This document shows, piece by piece, positions 16,160 to 24,693 of a stretch of DNA of 64,000 nucleotides. The DNA is from Candidatus Dadabacteria bacterium (GTDB lineage: Bacteria > Desulfobacterota_D > UBA1144 > Nemesobacterales > Nemesobacteraceae), in NCBI GenBank assembly GCA_951812945.1, contig CATOTB010000001.1, forward strand, positions 738,198 to 802,197, read 5' to 3'. The notes beneath the pieces were generated by a model that was not told the origin of the DNA, ran no database searches, and saw only the letters and a program-made list of their open reading frames with translations. Position 1 is the stretch's first letter. Every line of letters starts with the position of its first letter. The translations under genes were made by a program, and so were the position numbers.

Positions 16160-17416
16160 ATGGAAAAACTCCTTTTAGCGGCGGACGTGGTTATTCCGGT
16201 AAGTTCCGAACCGATTCGCAACGGAGCGGTCGTTGTGGACGGGGGGTGTATCGTTGACATCGGAACATCGGAGGAGATCGAGGCGACCCATCCGCATCTG
16301 CCGAGAATAAGAAAACCGAACTCGGTAATACTCCCCGGGTTCGTAAACGCCCACACCCACCTTGAACTCAGCTGGACAAGGGGAAAGATCAGGGGTTTTG
16401 AAGATTTTACCGGATGGCTTGAGCGGTTGGTCACTCTTAAGGCCGGCGGAGTTGATCAGGATCTCGTGGAGGACTCGATGAGAATGGGGCTTCGCGATGT
16501 CATCGAAAGCGGAGTCACGACCGTCGGGGAAATATCTTCTTTGAATTTTGGCGGAAGGCAGATGCTTAAAGATTCGGGAATGAGAGTTATTGCGTTTCTT
16601 GAACTCTTTGACCGCATTTCGTCAAAACTGCCCTCGATTGAATTTAAAAGCGAAAACCTCTACGAGGAAAGACCTTTCCCTCACGCGCCTTATTCCTGTG
16701 GTCCGGAGCTTCTGGACGCGGTTTTTGCCTGTGCGCGCGAAAACGCGGTTGCGGTGGGGATTCACCTGGGCGAGAGTCCCGATGAAGTCGATTTCCTGAA
16801 AAATATGCCCAACGAATTTGAGCGGAAAATCTTTCCGCTGATAGGAAAGGAAACCTTCACGAGGCCGGCGGCCGAGACTCCGACGCGCTACATAGATGGG
16901 TTTGTTAGGGGAGAGGACGTGAGACTCTCCGCCGTTCACATGGTCCAGGTAGCCGACGAAGATATGGAGATAATCAGAAGTTCCGATGTCGGAGTGATTC
17001 TCTGTCCCAGAAGCAATGTTTTTCTGAAAATCGGGAAACCGAACCTGCGCCGGATGCTCGATCATGAAAGGGTAGGGCTCGGGACCGACGGACTCTCAAG
17101 CAACTCGGATCTTGATTTCTTTCGGGAAATAAGATTCCTGTGTGACATGATGGTCGAGCAGGGAATACGGCAAAGCGCACGCCTCGCCGTCTATTTTGCG
17201 ACTCTCGGCGGAGCGAGGGCTCTTTTTATCGAAGAGAAAACAGGGAGTCTTGAGATCGGAAAAAGTGCCGACATCATATGCGTCGACTGTGAAGAAGAGG
17301 TTGCTTCGGACCCCTATTCCTGCATAGTGTCTTCAGGGCCGCAGAATCTTCAGTTCTCAATGGTGGGAGGAAATTTCATCTACCGCAAAGACTCCAACGC
17401 CTTTTGTGAGCGTTAG
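16160..17416 (+). CDS. Metal-dependent amidohydrolase, possible aminodeoxyfutalosine deaminase
   Basis: 419 residues of the MtaD/TrzA/ATZ-type amidohydrolase group. NAHTHLELSW (His 65, His 67) supplies the first metal ligands; GIHLGES near residue 202 and GTDGLSSN (Asp near 310) supply the rest, and a small N-terminal and C-terminal beta sandwich is present. Members deaminate nucleosides and related compounds. Since mqnD and mqnA lie nearby, it may be the deaminase that turns aminodeoxyfutalosine into futalosine (MqnX). That role is inferred from context; S-adenosylhomocysteine or methylthioadenosine deaminase activity is equally possible from motifs. ATG 16160 is used; no ribosome site is seen. 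Confidence 0.8.
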   Translation: MEKLLLAADVVIPVSSEPIRNGAVVVDGGCIVDIGTSEEIEATHPHLPRIRKPNSVILPGFVNAHTHLELSWTRGKIRGFEDFTGWLERLVTLKAGGVDQDLVEDSMRMGLRDVIESGVTTVGEISSLNFGGRQMLKDSGMRVIAFLELFDRISSKLPSIEFKSENLYEERPFPHAPYSCGPELLDAVFACARENAVAVGIHLGESPDEVDFLKNMPNEFERKIFPLIGKETFTRPAAETPTRYIDGFVRGEDVRLSAVHMVQVADEDMEIIRSSDVGVILCPRSNVFLKIGKPNLRRMLDHERVGLGTDGLSSNSDLDFFREIRFLCDMMVEQGIRQSARLAVYFATLGGARALFIEEKTGSLEIGKSADIICVDCEEEVASDPYSCIVSSGPQNLQFSMVGGNFIYRKDSNAFCER

Positions 17417-17434
17417 TTTCCTACGCTATCCCCG

Positions 17435-18502
17435 ATGACCGAATCGAAGCCCCAAAAGCTTTTTGTCTATGGAACCCTGCGAAAGGGCGGAGCGAGAAGC
17501 GGGCATCTTGAGCGATGCAGGCTTCTTAGAATGATGCAAGTCCCCGGAACTCTTTACCGCACCCCTTTTGGCTATCCGGCGGCCGTGTTTGATAAAAATT
17601 CTTCGCTGAGGGTCCAGGGAGAGCTTTATGAACTTCCGCCGGGCCCCGAAGATTTTATTAGGAGCGTCGACCGTCTGGAGGGTGTGGATGAAAAGCTTTT
17701 TTCAAGATCGGTCATACGCTGCGAAGAGGAGTTTTTTTATGCCTACGAGCCCGGATTGGAGCTTAAAAAGCGGATCGCCGACGCGGACATAATAAAAAAC
17801 GGCAACTGGTTCTCCGGTTCCGGTCTCTGCGGAGAGGATCCTTTTTCTTTTGCCATTGCTTTTGAGAACATCCAGAAACAGTATTACAGGATGGAACCCG
17901 ACGGTCGCTCGGAAGAGAACATTTTTCTTGAAGGCACGGTTCCGGTTCTTGTTACCTGTCCTCATTCAACCGCCCACGTGAGAATGGGGAAACTGAAACG
18001 CCATGAATTCTACACCGCCGCTCTCGGCGCCGTGGCGCATCTGGTTCTCGGCTGCCACTGTCTTTACGCGAACAGGGAGCAGGGTACAGACCCGAACTAC
18101 TACGACGACTGCGATTTTAAAACCGCTCTCGGAAAAATTCTTTCCGAAACGAAAATAGATCTTGTCGTGGATATACACGGTACCGGAAACGAGAGGCCCG
18201 AGGATCTGTTTCCTGGCGTGGGGACGGGGAGGGAGTTTCTTCTTTTGGCACCTGATGTTCTTGACGACTTCTATCTGAGCGCAAAGGAACATGGAATTGC
18301 GGCCGGAAGCGCCGATATATTCCCCGCGGCAAGGCAGATGACCGTAGCCAAGTTCGTCGCGAACCGGTTTTCGGTTCCCGCGATCCAGATCGAGATAAGC
18401 GACAGGCTGAGGATGCCGTGGCGGCGGGAAGAAGAATTTCGCCGCCTGATAGGGTTTTTCCTGGAATTTATTGAAAAAATAATTTCAGAGAAAGAGGGCT
18501 AG
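17435..18502 (+). CDS. Fusion: gamma-glutamylcyclotransferase-like plus N-formylglutamate amidohydrolase-like
   Basis: 355 residues in two parts. Residues 1-120 are an AIG2/GGCT domain (FVYGTLRKGG, GYPAAVF, VQGELYELP), a family that cyclizes gamma-glutamyl amines to 5-oxoproline. After a linker, residues 165-355 look like an N-formylglutamate amidohydrolase/zinc hydrolase fold: VLVTCPHSTAHVRMGK, YANREQGTDPNYYDDC and VDIHGTGNER, with His and Glu/Asp residues suited to zinc binding. Both halves would act on glutamyl amide bonds. This fusion is not one I know. It starts 18 bases after the amidohydrolase with no clear ribosome site. Names of both activities are inferred from motifs. Confidence 0.75.
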   Translation: MTESKPQKLFVYGTLRKGGARSGHLERCRLLRMMQVPGTLYRTPFGYPAAVFDKNSSLRVQGELYELPPGPEDFIRSVDRLEGVDEKLFSRSVIRCEEEFFYAYEPGLELKKRIADADIIKNGNWFSGSGLCGEDPFSFAIAFENIQKQYYRMEPDGRSEENIFLEGTVPVLVTCPHSTAHVRMGKLKRHEFYTAALGAVAHLVLGCHCLYANREQGTDPNYYDDCDFKTALGKILSETKIDLVVDIHGTGNERPEDLFPGVGTGREFLLLAPDVLDDFYLSAKEHGIAAGSADIFPAARQMTVAKFVANRFSVPAIQIEISDRLRMPWRREEEFRRLIGFFLEFIEKIISEKEG

Positions 18503-18541
18503 GACGTATAACGCGCGGTGCTTCTGCAGTCCGAAAGAAAA

Positions 18542-19375
18542 TCAGTCGCAGAGGATATCAAGCCTCGGCTTTTCTGCTATGATCCCCTTTTTGTGGGCCT
18601 TCTCGAAAAGATGCTCAAGTGCCCCGGTTCCGCTTTCTCCGAGATCTCTGGTCCATTCATTCACGTACATTAAAACGAATTTCTCTCCCGTGTCCTCGCT
18701 CATTCCCCTTCCAAAACGCATCGCGTAGTCAAGAGCCTCTTTTTTGTTTGAAAGAGCATATTCTATGCTTTCTCTGTGTACCCGAAGAACTTCGGTGTCA
18801 AGTCCCCGGGGTATGTCTCTTCGAAGGACGTTGAGTCCAAGCGGCATCGGAAGATCGGTTTCCTCCGCCCACATCACTCCGAGATCGAGCAGAAGCTCAA
18901 GCTCCATCTCTTCGTAGGTAAGCTGCCCTTCATGTATCAGAAGGCCCGCGTCCACCTCTCCCGCAAGCACCTTGTCCATGATCTTGTCAAAGGGCGCTTC
19001 CACCGGGATGAAATCGTCCGCGTAGAGACGGAGAAGAAGATACGCGGTCGTGAGTTTTCCGGGTACCGCGACGGTCTTTCCCCTGAGGTCGGGAATTCTC
19101 TCCCTGGCAACCACTATGGGCCCGTAGCCTTTCCCCATGCTGGCCCCGCAGGATAGAATCCGGTAGCGGTCCTGCACGCTCAGGTATCCGTGGGCGGAGA
19201 TTGCCGTCGTTTCAAGTTCCGCTTTCATGGCTCTTTTGTTAAGGGATTGTATGTCTTCGATCACGTGTTCAAAGTCGATTTTTTCAGAAGCTACCTTTCC
19301 GCTCGCTATGGCGTAGAACATGAACGCATCGTCTGCGTCGGGACTGTGGCCCAGTTTCATGATCTGTTTTTGCAT
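18542..19375 (-). CDS. mqnD: 1,4-dihydroxy-6-naphthoate synthase (MqnD)
   Basis: 277 residues of the periplasmic-binding-protein-like MqnA/MqnD fold. LGHSPDADDAFMFYAIASG near the start is diagnostic for MqnD, and the helix-strand layout with TTAISAHGYL and LIHEGQLTYEEM fits. MqnD converts cyclic dehypoxanthinyl futalosine to 1,4-dihydroxy-6-naphthoate in the futalosine route to menaquinone. AAGGAG precedes the ATG. It is the last gene of the minus-strand hisA-hisF-dgt-mqnA-mqnD run, 23 bases after the mqnA stop. Confidence 0.95.
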   Translation of the reverse strand: MQKQIMKLGHSPDADDAFMFYAIASGKVASEKIDFEHVIEDIQSLNKRAMKAELETTAISAHGYLSVQDRYRILSCGASMGKGYGPIVVARERIPDLRGKTVAVPGKLTTAYLLLRLYADDFIPVEAPFDKIMDKVLAGEVDAGLLIHEGQLTYEEMELELLLDLGVMWAEETDLPMPLGLNVLRRDIPRGLDTEVLRVHRESIEYALSNKKEALDYAMRFGRGMSEDTGEKFVLMYVNEWTRDLGESGTGALEHLFEKAHKKGIIAEKPRLDILCD

Positions 19376-19398
19376 TTTCGTCTCCTTTTGGATTTTGT

Positions 19399-20231
19399 CT
19401 AGGACGGGTCAGCGTAGAAGTGGATTTCGTTTTTCTTCTCTATTTCGTTTAGCTCGAAAAGAAGGTTGCGATATTTTATCAGTCCTTCAATCTTGGGGCC
19501 GTCAAGGTCATATTTTATTCTTTCCCCGAGGTAGGTCAGGCACTGCTCCCTGCTGAGTCCCAGTTTTCGAGATTCGATATCTACTATTTCCGAAATGAGC
19601 TTTACCCCTTCCTCTCTTGTCGGAACAAGACATCTGCAGCCCTCGGCGGTACTGCTGTCTCCTTTTTGATCGCCATTACAGCGTATACGAAGGGAAGAGA
19701 GGTCTCCTTTGTCCACAGCTCCCCAGATCGTAAGTGAAAGGAGATCTGTCGGCAAAAAGATGACGGGCTTGGAGACCCGCGTTGCCGATAAGCATCCCGG
19801 CGTCAACCCCTTTAAGGAAACCGTTCCGGGCTCTCTTTTTACGTATTCGGGCTTAAGACCCAGAAAGAGCTCCAGAACGATTCTGAGCAGAGCCGTCGAG
19901 CTCCTGGACCTGCTGTCGACTGATACGCTTTTTATTTCCGTTATTTTTTGCGCGCCCTGAGTATGACGCTGTCTACTTTCCCGAAAGAGGATATGGAAAT
20001 ATCCGGCAGAATGGAGTAGTCGTCGGTTCTTAGAAATTCGATCGAAGGGATGGGCGCGACGTCCACCACTCCTTCCGAGAGGTTCTCAGAAAGAAGGAAA
20101 GGGTCAAAATACATTATGTTGAAGCTGTGCTCCACAATGCCCTTTTCCAGAGGATAAATGAGCGGCCGCATGTTAAGGAAGGGCGCTGCCCCGAGATTTA
20201 TCAATGACCGGTCCCCCCTTTTCTCGTTCAT
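19399..20231 (-). pseudogene. mqnA: Chorismate dehydratase MqnA, frame broken by four apparent 1-base deletions
   Basis: Reading across frames gives a complete MqnA: INLGAAPFLNMRPLIYP, VDVAPIPSIEFLRT, VDSRSRSSTALLRI, VDAGMLIGNAGLQARH, ELWTKETSLPFVYAVMAIK and a normal C-terminal helix. MqnA removes water from chorismate to make 3-[(1-carboxyvinyl)oxy]benzoate. The frame is lost at T6 (19944-19949), C4 (19807-19810), C4 (19721-19724) and C4 (19605-19608), each needing one added base in a homopolymer on the plus strand as printed. Restoring four bases gives 837 nt, 278 codons plus stop, the family length. ATG overlaps the dgt stop (ATGA). I think these are more likely consensus errors than real decay. 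Confidence 0.85.
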
Positions 20232-21301
20232 GGGTATACGTCCCGCATTTCCTGGCCTTTCGTCCATCTGCTCGGAAGGAATATCTTCTGGTAAATTGAT
20301 AGCGCGTAAAGGTCGGACATTCCCGCTATGATCAAGGTCGCATACAGCTCTTTGCAGCGTTTCGTTCTCCCGCACTGGCATTTTGCAGAAGCTCTCGCGG
20401 AATATCTTTTCGTTCTCACAGAAGTACAAGTACAGTTCCTTTACGACTTTTTTGGATTTATTGTGAAGCGAAAGCAGCCGCTCGCTTACGTAGACATTCT
20501 CGTAGAGATATCTTCTGAGCCCAAAAGCGCCTCGAACACATCCTCGCTCATCAGAATTCTCATCTCGCCTCTTGCGATGGTCTGCTCCACGATGTCGACC
20601 ACCATTGTGTTTATTCTTTGCGAGGCCGTCTCTCCGAGAACCGAGATATATTCTGCGGGAACATCGCCGGTCGATATGATACCAGAGCGGACCGCGTCAT
20701 CAAGATCGTGATTTGTGTAAGCCACGAGATCCGCGATTTTCGTTACCTGGCCTTCCATAGTCAGGGGCCTGTTCTCCTCTGTTTCTATGCCTTCCTTGCC
20801 CCATCCCTTGGAATGTTTCGCTATTCCCTCCCTGACTTCATGCGTCAGGTTAAGTCCCTCTCCGTCGCGCTCAAGTACGTCCACCACTCTTATGCTCTGG
20901 AGAACATGCTTGAACCCGCCAGGGAACACCTCGTCGAGCCCTTCTTCCCCGGAGTGACCGAAAGGGGTGTGGCCTAAGTCGTGACCGAGTGCTATGGCTT
21001 CGGTCAGATCCTCGTTAAGCATAAGTGCTTTCGATATGGTCCTGGCTATCTGGGAGACCTCTATTACGTGAGTCAGTCTCGTGCGGTAGTGATCGTTGGT
21101 CGGAGAAATAAATACCTGGGTTTTATGCTTGAGTCTCCTGAAGGCCTTGGAATGAATTACCCTGTCCCTGTCCCTCTGAAAGCATGTTCTTATGTTGCAT
21201 TCGCGCTCGGGTCTTACTCTTCCCTTTGATTCGCAGCTCAGAGTCGCCATCGGGCTGAGCATTCTTTTTTCGTTTTTCTCGGTCTGTTCTCGTATCAGCA
21301 A
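20228..21301 (-). pseudogene. dgt: dGTPase-like HD phosphohydrolase, frame broken twice
   Basis: The N-terminal half matches the deoxyguanosine triphosphohydrolase-like family: [36 protein letters not shown] and [17 protein letters not shown] carry the HD-type metal ligands. The 3' part is in other frames: [19 protein letters not shown] follows after a missing base at 20520-20522, and IAGMSDLYALSIYQ after an extra base near 20325-20340. The total (1074 nt, 357 codons plus stop) is normal once the two shifts cancel. The start is probably TTG 21301, with AGAGG upstream and the hisF stop 17 bases before. The enzyme would hydrolyze dNTPs to nucleoside and triphosphate. Confidence 0.8.
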
Positions 21302-21318
21302 GATGTCTCGAACCTCTT

Positions 21319-22081
21319 TTACGGCAGCCTTACAAGCACTCCCTTCTCCGAAAGGAATTCCTTCGCCTCGTTTATCGGAGTACTTGCCGTAATGAAAAAT
21401 CGAGGCGCACAAAACGGCGTCTGCAAGTCCCGCTTCCACGGCTTCAACTAGGTGTTCAAGCCGTCCCGCGCCTCCCGAAGCTATAACGGGAATACCGACG
21501 GTCTCGGAGATGGTTCTTGTGAGCTCAAGGTCGTACCCGTCCTCGGTACCGTCCTTGTCCATGCTCGTAAGAAGGATTTCACCCGCTCCGAAATCTTCCA
21601 TCTTCTCGGCCCAACCGACTGCGTCTATCCCGGTCGGATTGCGTCCGCCATGGGTGAAGACCTCCCATCCCCCGTCTTTCTCTTCTCCTCGCGTCTATAG
21701 CGACCACTATGCACTGGCTTCCGAACCTGTCAGAGCCCGCCTTACAAATTCCGGATCCGCTATGGCGGCCGTGTTGATCGTAATCTTGTCCGCCCCCGCC
21801 AGCAGAAGTTCCCTCACGTCCTCCACGGTTCTAAGCCCCCCTCCGACGGTCAGGGGAACGAAGACCTCGCTCGCGGTCCTCTCGACCACGTCTATCATCG
21901 TTTTTCTCTTTTCGTGGGAGGCGGTGATGTCAAGAAACGTTATCTCGTCGGCGCCCTCTTCGCTGTATTTTTTCGCTACCTCAACGGGGTCTCCGGCGTC
22001 CCTGAGGTTAACAAAGCGCACCCCTTTTACCACTCTTCCGTCCTTTACGTCAAGACAAGGGATTATTCTTTTTGAAACCAT
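21319..22081 (-). pseudogene. hisF: Imidazole glycerol phosphate synthase HisF, frame broken three times
   Basis: The product is complete when read across frames: [49 protein letters not shown], then [43 protein letters not shown] and [18 protein letters not shown]. Shifts lie at 21726-21727 (one base missing), about 21681-21688 (one extra) and 21377-21378 (one extra); correcting them gives 762 nt, exactly 253 codons plus stop, the usual HisF size. HisF is the cyclase subunit that makes IGP and AICAR with HisH. hisA ends one base upstream. All catalytic Asp residues are kept, which argues for sequence errors rather than loss. Confidence 0.85.
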
Positions 22082-22082
22082 C

Positions 22083-22805
22083 TTATTGAAACCTTTGTAT
22101 GCTGTCTTCAAGGTCTATGGAGCCCGAGTAAAGCGATTTCCCTAGTATCGCTCCCAGCAGGTTGTCATCCCCGATGGACTCTATCTCGCTTAGGTCGGAA
22201 AGCGATGCGATGCCTCCTGAAACGATTACCGGGAAGGGGCACAGGGAAAGAAAGTCTTTTATTGAAGCCGTGTCTATTCCTTCCATGGTACCGTCCCTGT
22301 CGACGTTTGTGTGAATCACAAGCGACACACCGATATCGCGGAATTCAAGCATCGTCCGGGCAATACTTGTGTCTATTGTTTCTTTCCATCCCCGAAGGGC
22401 TATCTTCCCTCCCTTCGTATCCACTCCTACTGCTATTTTCCCGGGAAATCTCCCGCAGATATCCTTGAGAAAGTCCCTGTCGGTAAAGGCCGAAGTGCCT
22501 ATTATCACTCTCTCAATACCAATTTCGAGGTACTTCTCCACTGTGGCGATATTTCTTATTCCCCCTCCGACCTGAACGTTTGAGGAAACGGAACGGACTA
22601 TTTCCTCTACCGCTTCGAAGTTTCTGGGATTTCCCCTGAAAGCCCCGTCAAGGTCCACGACGTGAATCCACTCGGCTCCACCCCGCTCCCATTTTTTTGC
22701 TGTATCAGAAGGACTGTTTGAAAACACTGTCTCCGTGCCTTCTTCTCCCTTGAGAAGTCGTACGCAGTTTCCGTTTTTTAAATCTATGGCGGGAATTATG
22801 AACAA
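22083..22805 (-). CDS. hisA: Phosphoribosylformimino-5-aminoimidazole carboxamide ribotide isomerase
   Basis: 240 residues of the HisA TIM barrel. [15 protein letters not shown] holds the first catalytic Asp (8), VQVGGGIRN the phosphate-binding loop, and [12 protein letters not shown] the second catalytic Asp; IVSGGIAS is the second phosphate loop. HisA isomerizes ProFAR to PRFAR in histidine synthesis. It is intact, unlike hisF one base downstream. It is the first gene of the minus-strand run and other his genes are not in the window. Confidence 0.96.
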   Translation of the reverse strand: MFIIPAIDLKNGNCVRLLKGEEGTETVFSNSPSDTAKKWERGGAEWIHVVDLDGAFRGNPRNFEAVEEIVRSVSSNVQVGGGIRNIATVEKYLEIGIERVIIGTSAFTDRDFLKDICGRFPGKIAVGVDTKGGKIALRGWKETIDTSIARTMLEFRDIGVSLVIHTNVDRDGTMEGIDTASIKDFLSLCPFPVIVSGGIASLSDLSEIESIGDDNLLGAILGKSLYSGSIDLEDSIQRFQ

Positions 22806-22909
22806 TTCAGAACCTCACTGAACTTAAAAACCACGGGAAATAATACACAAGCCGGGAGGTTATTATAAGAACATTTCGAAAAAATACCGATTTAAATTGC
22901 CTGTTGTAC

Positions 22910-23899
22910 TCAATCCGGAGAATCACGCAGTATTTTCTCCCTGATTTCCCTAAGCGTGAATCTGTGTGATTTAAATTCGTTTATTAATTTTATTCTTTCG
23001 ACCACTTCCTGTGAATAAAGCTGATACCCGGCGTCGGTAATTTCTGCGACCTCAAGTAAACCTTCCTTGGTCCAGTGGCGTATAGTGGAATTTCTTTGGT
23101 TGACCAGTTTTGCCAGTTCGCCGATTTTAAGCAGAGAGCCCTCGGTATCTCCTGTATCCGTCTCGCCTTTAGCTGCCTTGAGATAGATATCAAGCGAGCG
23201 GTCAGCTGCACGCGCAACAATTTTCATGTAAGCGTCTTTGGATCCTCCCAACTGCGCTTTTTCAAGCGAGTCGATATAAGCCAGCCGGTCACGTTTGCGT
23301 ATTATAGCTGCCGGGTAACCCGACATGAGCAGGATCATGTTCATTAGAAGTCGCGCCGTGCGGCCGTTGCCATCGGTAAACGGGTGAATGGTAACCAGCC
23401 GGTAATGAGCTTCCGCAGCCAATTTCACCGGGTGCAGACCGGTTGCAAGCTTGAGCCATTTCGCCAATCCGTTCATAAGGTCCGGCACTTTGCGCGGATT
23501 TGGCAGTACCACCGCCGAACCGGAAATCCGTACCGGCGTCACGCGATAACGACCGGCATTTAGATCATCAACGCCTTTCATAATGAGATAGTGGATATGC
23601 AAGATATCCTCTTCGGTCAGCGAATGCGGTCTGCGTTTGACTTGTTCTTTCACCCAGTCAAGAGCACGGGCATGGTTTACGGCTTCCATGTGCTCCAGAA
23701 GGGATTTGCCCCCGATGGTGAGACCCTTTTCGATCACCAGCGCGGTTTCACGGCGACCTAGCGTATTTCCTTCAATTGCGTTACTCGTGTAGGTCAACTC
23801 AACCCGAAACCATTCGTCCAGGTTGCTTAAGAGTGCGTAAGGCAGCGACCTATACTCATCCAGCAGCTTCTTTTTTGCGGTCAGTTTTTCGTATTTCAT
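22910..23899 (-). CDS. Fic-domain protein fused to a MerR-type HTH
   Basis: 329 residues. The Fic core motif is HPFTDGNGRTAR at 172-183, with the catalytic His 172. An N-terminal inhibitory helix motif, TSNAIEGN (38-45, Glu 43), marks a class II Fic protein that holds itself inactive. The C-terminal 70 residues (LLKIGELAKLVNQRNSTIRH, then GYQLYSQEVVERI) read as a MerR-family DNA-binding domain, so the protein may be a DNA-binding AMPylator. ATG 23899 is used; in-frame TTG/ATG codons upstream lack a ribosome site. It stands alone between hisA and an EVE gene. Target and DNA site are unknown. Confidence 0.9.
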   Translation of the reverse strand: MKYEKLTAKKKLLDEYRSLPYALLSNLDEWFRVELTYTSNAIEGNTLGRRETALVIEKGLTIGGKSLLEHMEAVNHARALDWVKEQVKRRPHSLTEEDILHIHYLIMKGVDDLNAGRYRVTPVRISGSAVVLPNPRKVPDLMNGLAKWLKLATGLHPVKLAAEAHYRLVTIHPFTDGNGRTARLLMNMILLMSGYPAAIIRKRDRLAYIDSLEKAQLGGSKDAYMKIVARAADRSLDIYLKAAKGETDTGDTEGSLLKIGELAKLVNQRNSTIRHWTKEGLLEVAEITDAGYQLYSQEVVERIKLINEFKSHRFTLREIREKILRDSPD

Positions 23900-24112
23900 G
23901 AGATAAACTATAAACCATAACGTCATGGTTTTCAAGTTAGATAAAAATCGAGCAATTTCTGCATTGGATGGTCTTAATTCGGAGTCTTGGCGATGATTGC
24001 GAAGAAAGCAATAGTTTGTCTGCCAGCGGACTTGCAGGATGGTAACCTGATTCTGGATATGCGGTTAAACAGCGGTTAAGTTCATAGTGCTCGCTTCCTG
24101 TGTTATTGAACT

Positions 24113-24526
24113 ATGAACTACTGGCTTGTTAAATCCGAACCGTTTAAATATTCATGGGAGGAGTTTCTCCGCGACGGCTGGACGTACTGGGACGGGGTTA
24201 GAAACTATCAGGCGAGAAACAATCTGAAGGGCATGAAAAAGGGTGATCTTGTCCTTTTCTACCACAGCAACAAGGGACTTGAGGTAGTAGGTGTATCCGA
24301 GGTTATAAGGGAGCATTACCAGGATCCTACGACGGAAGACGAGAGATGGGTGGTGGTGGACCTTAAACCTGTTGAAACGCTTGAGAACCCTGTATCTCTT
24401 AAGCAGATAAAAAACGACGAAAGACTCGAGGGTATTTCTCTTGTGAGGCAGAGCAGGCTCTCGGTCATGCAGATTGAAAAGAAGCATTTCGACACAATCG
24501 TCGACCTTGGAAGAAAAAAGGCCTGA
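24113..24526 (+). CDS. EVE domain (PUA-like) protein
   Basis: 137 residues covering one EVE domain: MNYWLVKSEPFKYSWEEF at the start, WDGVRNYQARNNLKGMKKGD in the middle, and a KPVETLENPVSLKQIK segment typical of the YTH-like pocket. EVE domains bind modified bases in DNA or RNA. The compact single-domain form is widespread in proteobacteria and is often near tRNA or RNA genes; rng follows here. No ribosome site is visible; a TGTTAT box ends 6 bases before the ATG, so the message may be leaderless. Confidence 0.93.
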   Translation: MNYWLVKSEPFKYSWEEFLRDGWTYWDGVRNYQARNNLKGMKKGDLVLFYHSNKGLEVVGVSEVIREHYQDPTTEDERWVVVDLKPVETLENPVSLKQIKNDERLEGISLVRQSRLSVMQIEKKHFDTIVDLGRKKA

Positions 24527-24693
24527 CTTCCGCAACAATGCATAAAACCCGCTTGTTCCTTCATACAGTCACAGGAAAATTTGTTCCGGCGACACACCGA
24601 AAGGGAATTCTAACTGCCCGACAAGCTTAATTCTTCCATATTAGGTACTTACGGTTACACTTACTAAGATAACTGGTTTATATCCAACATCCC

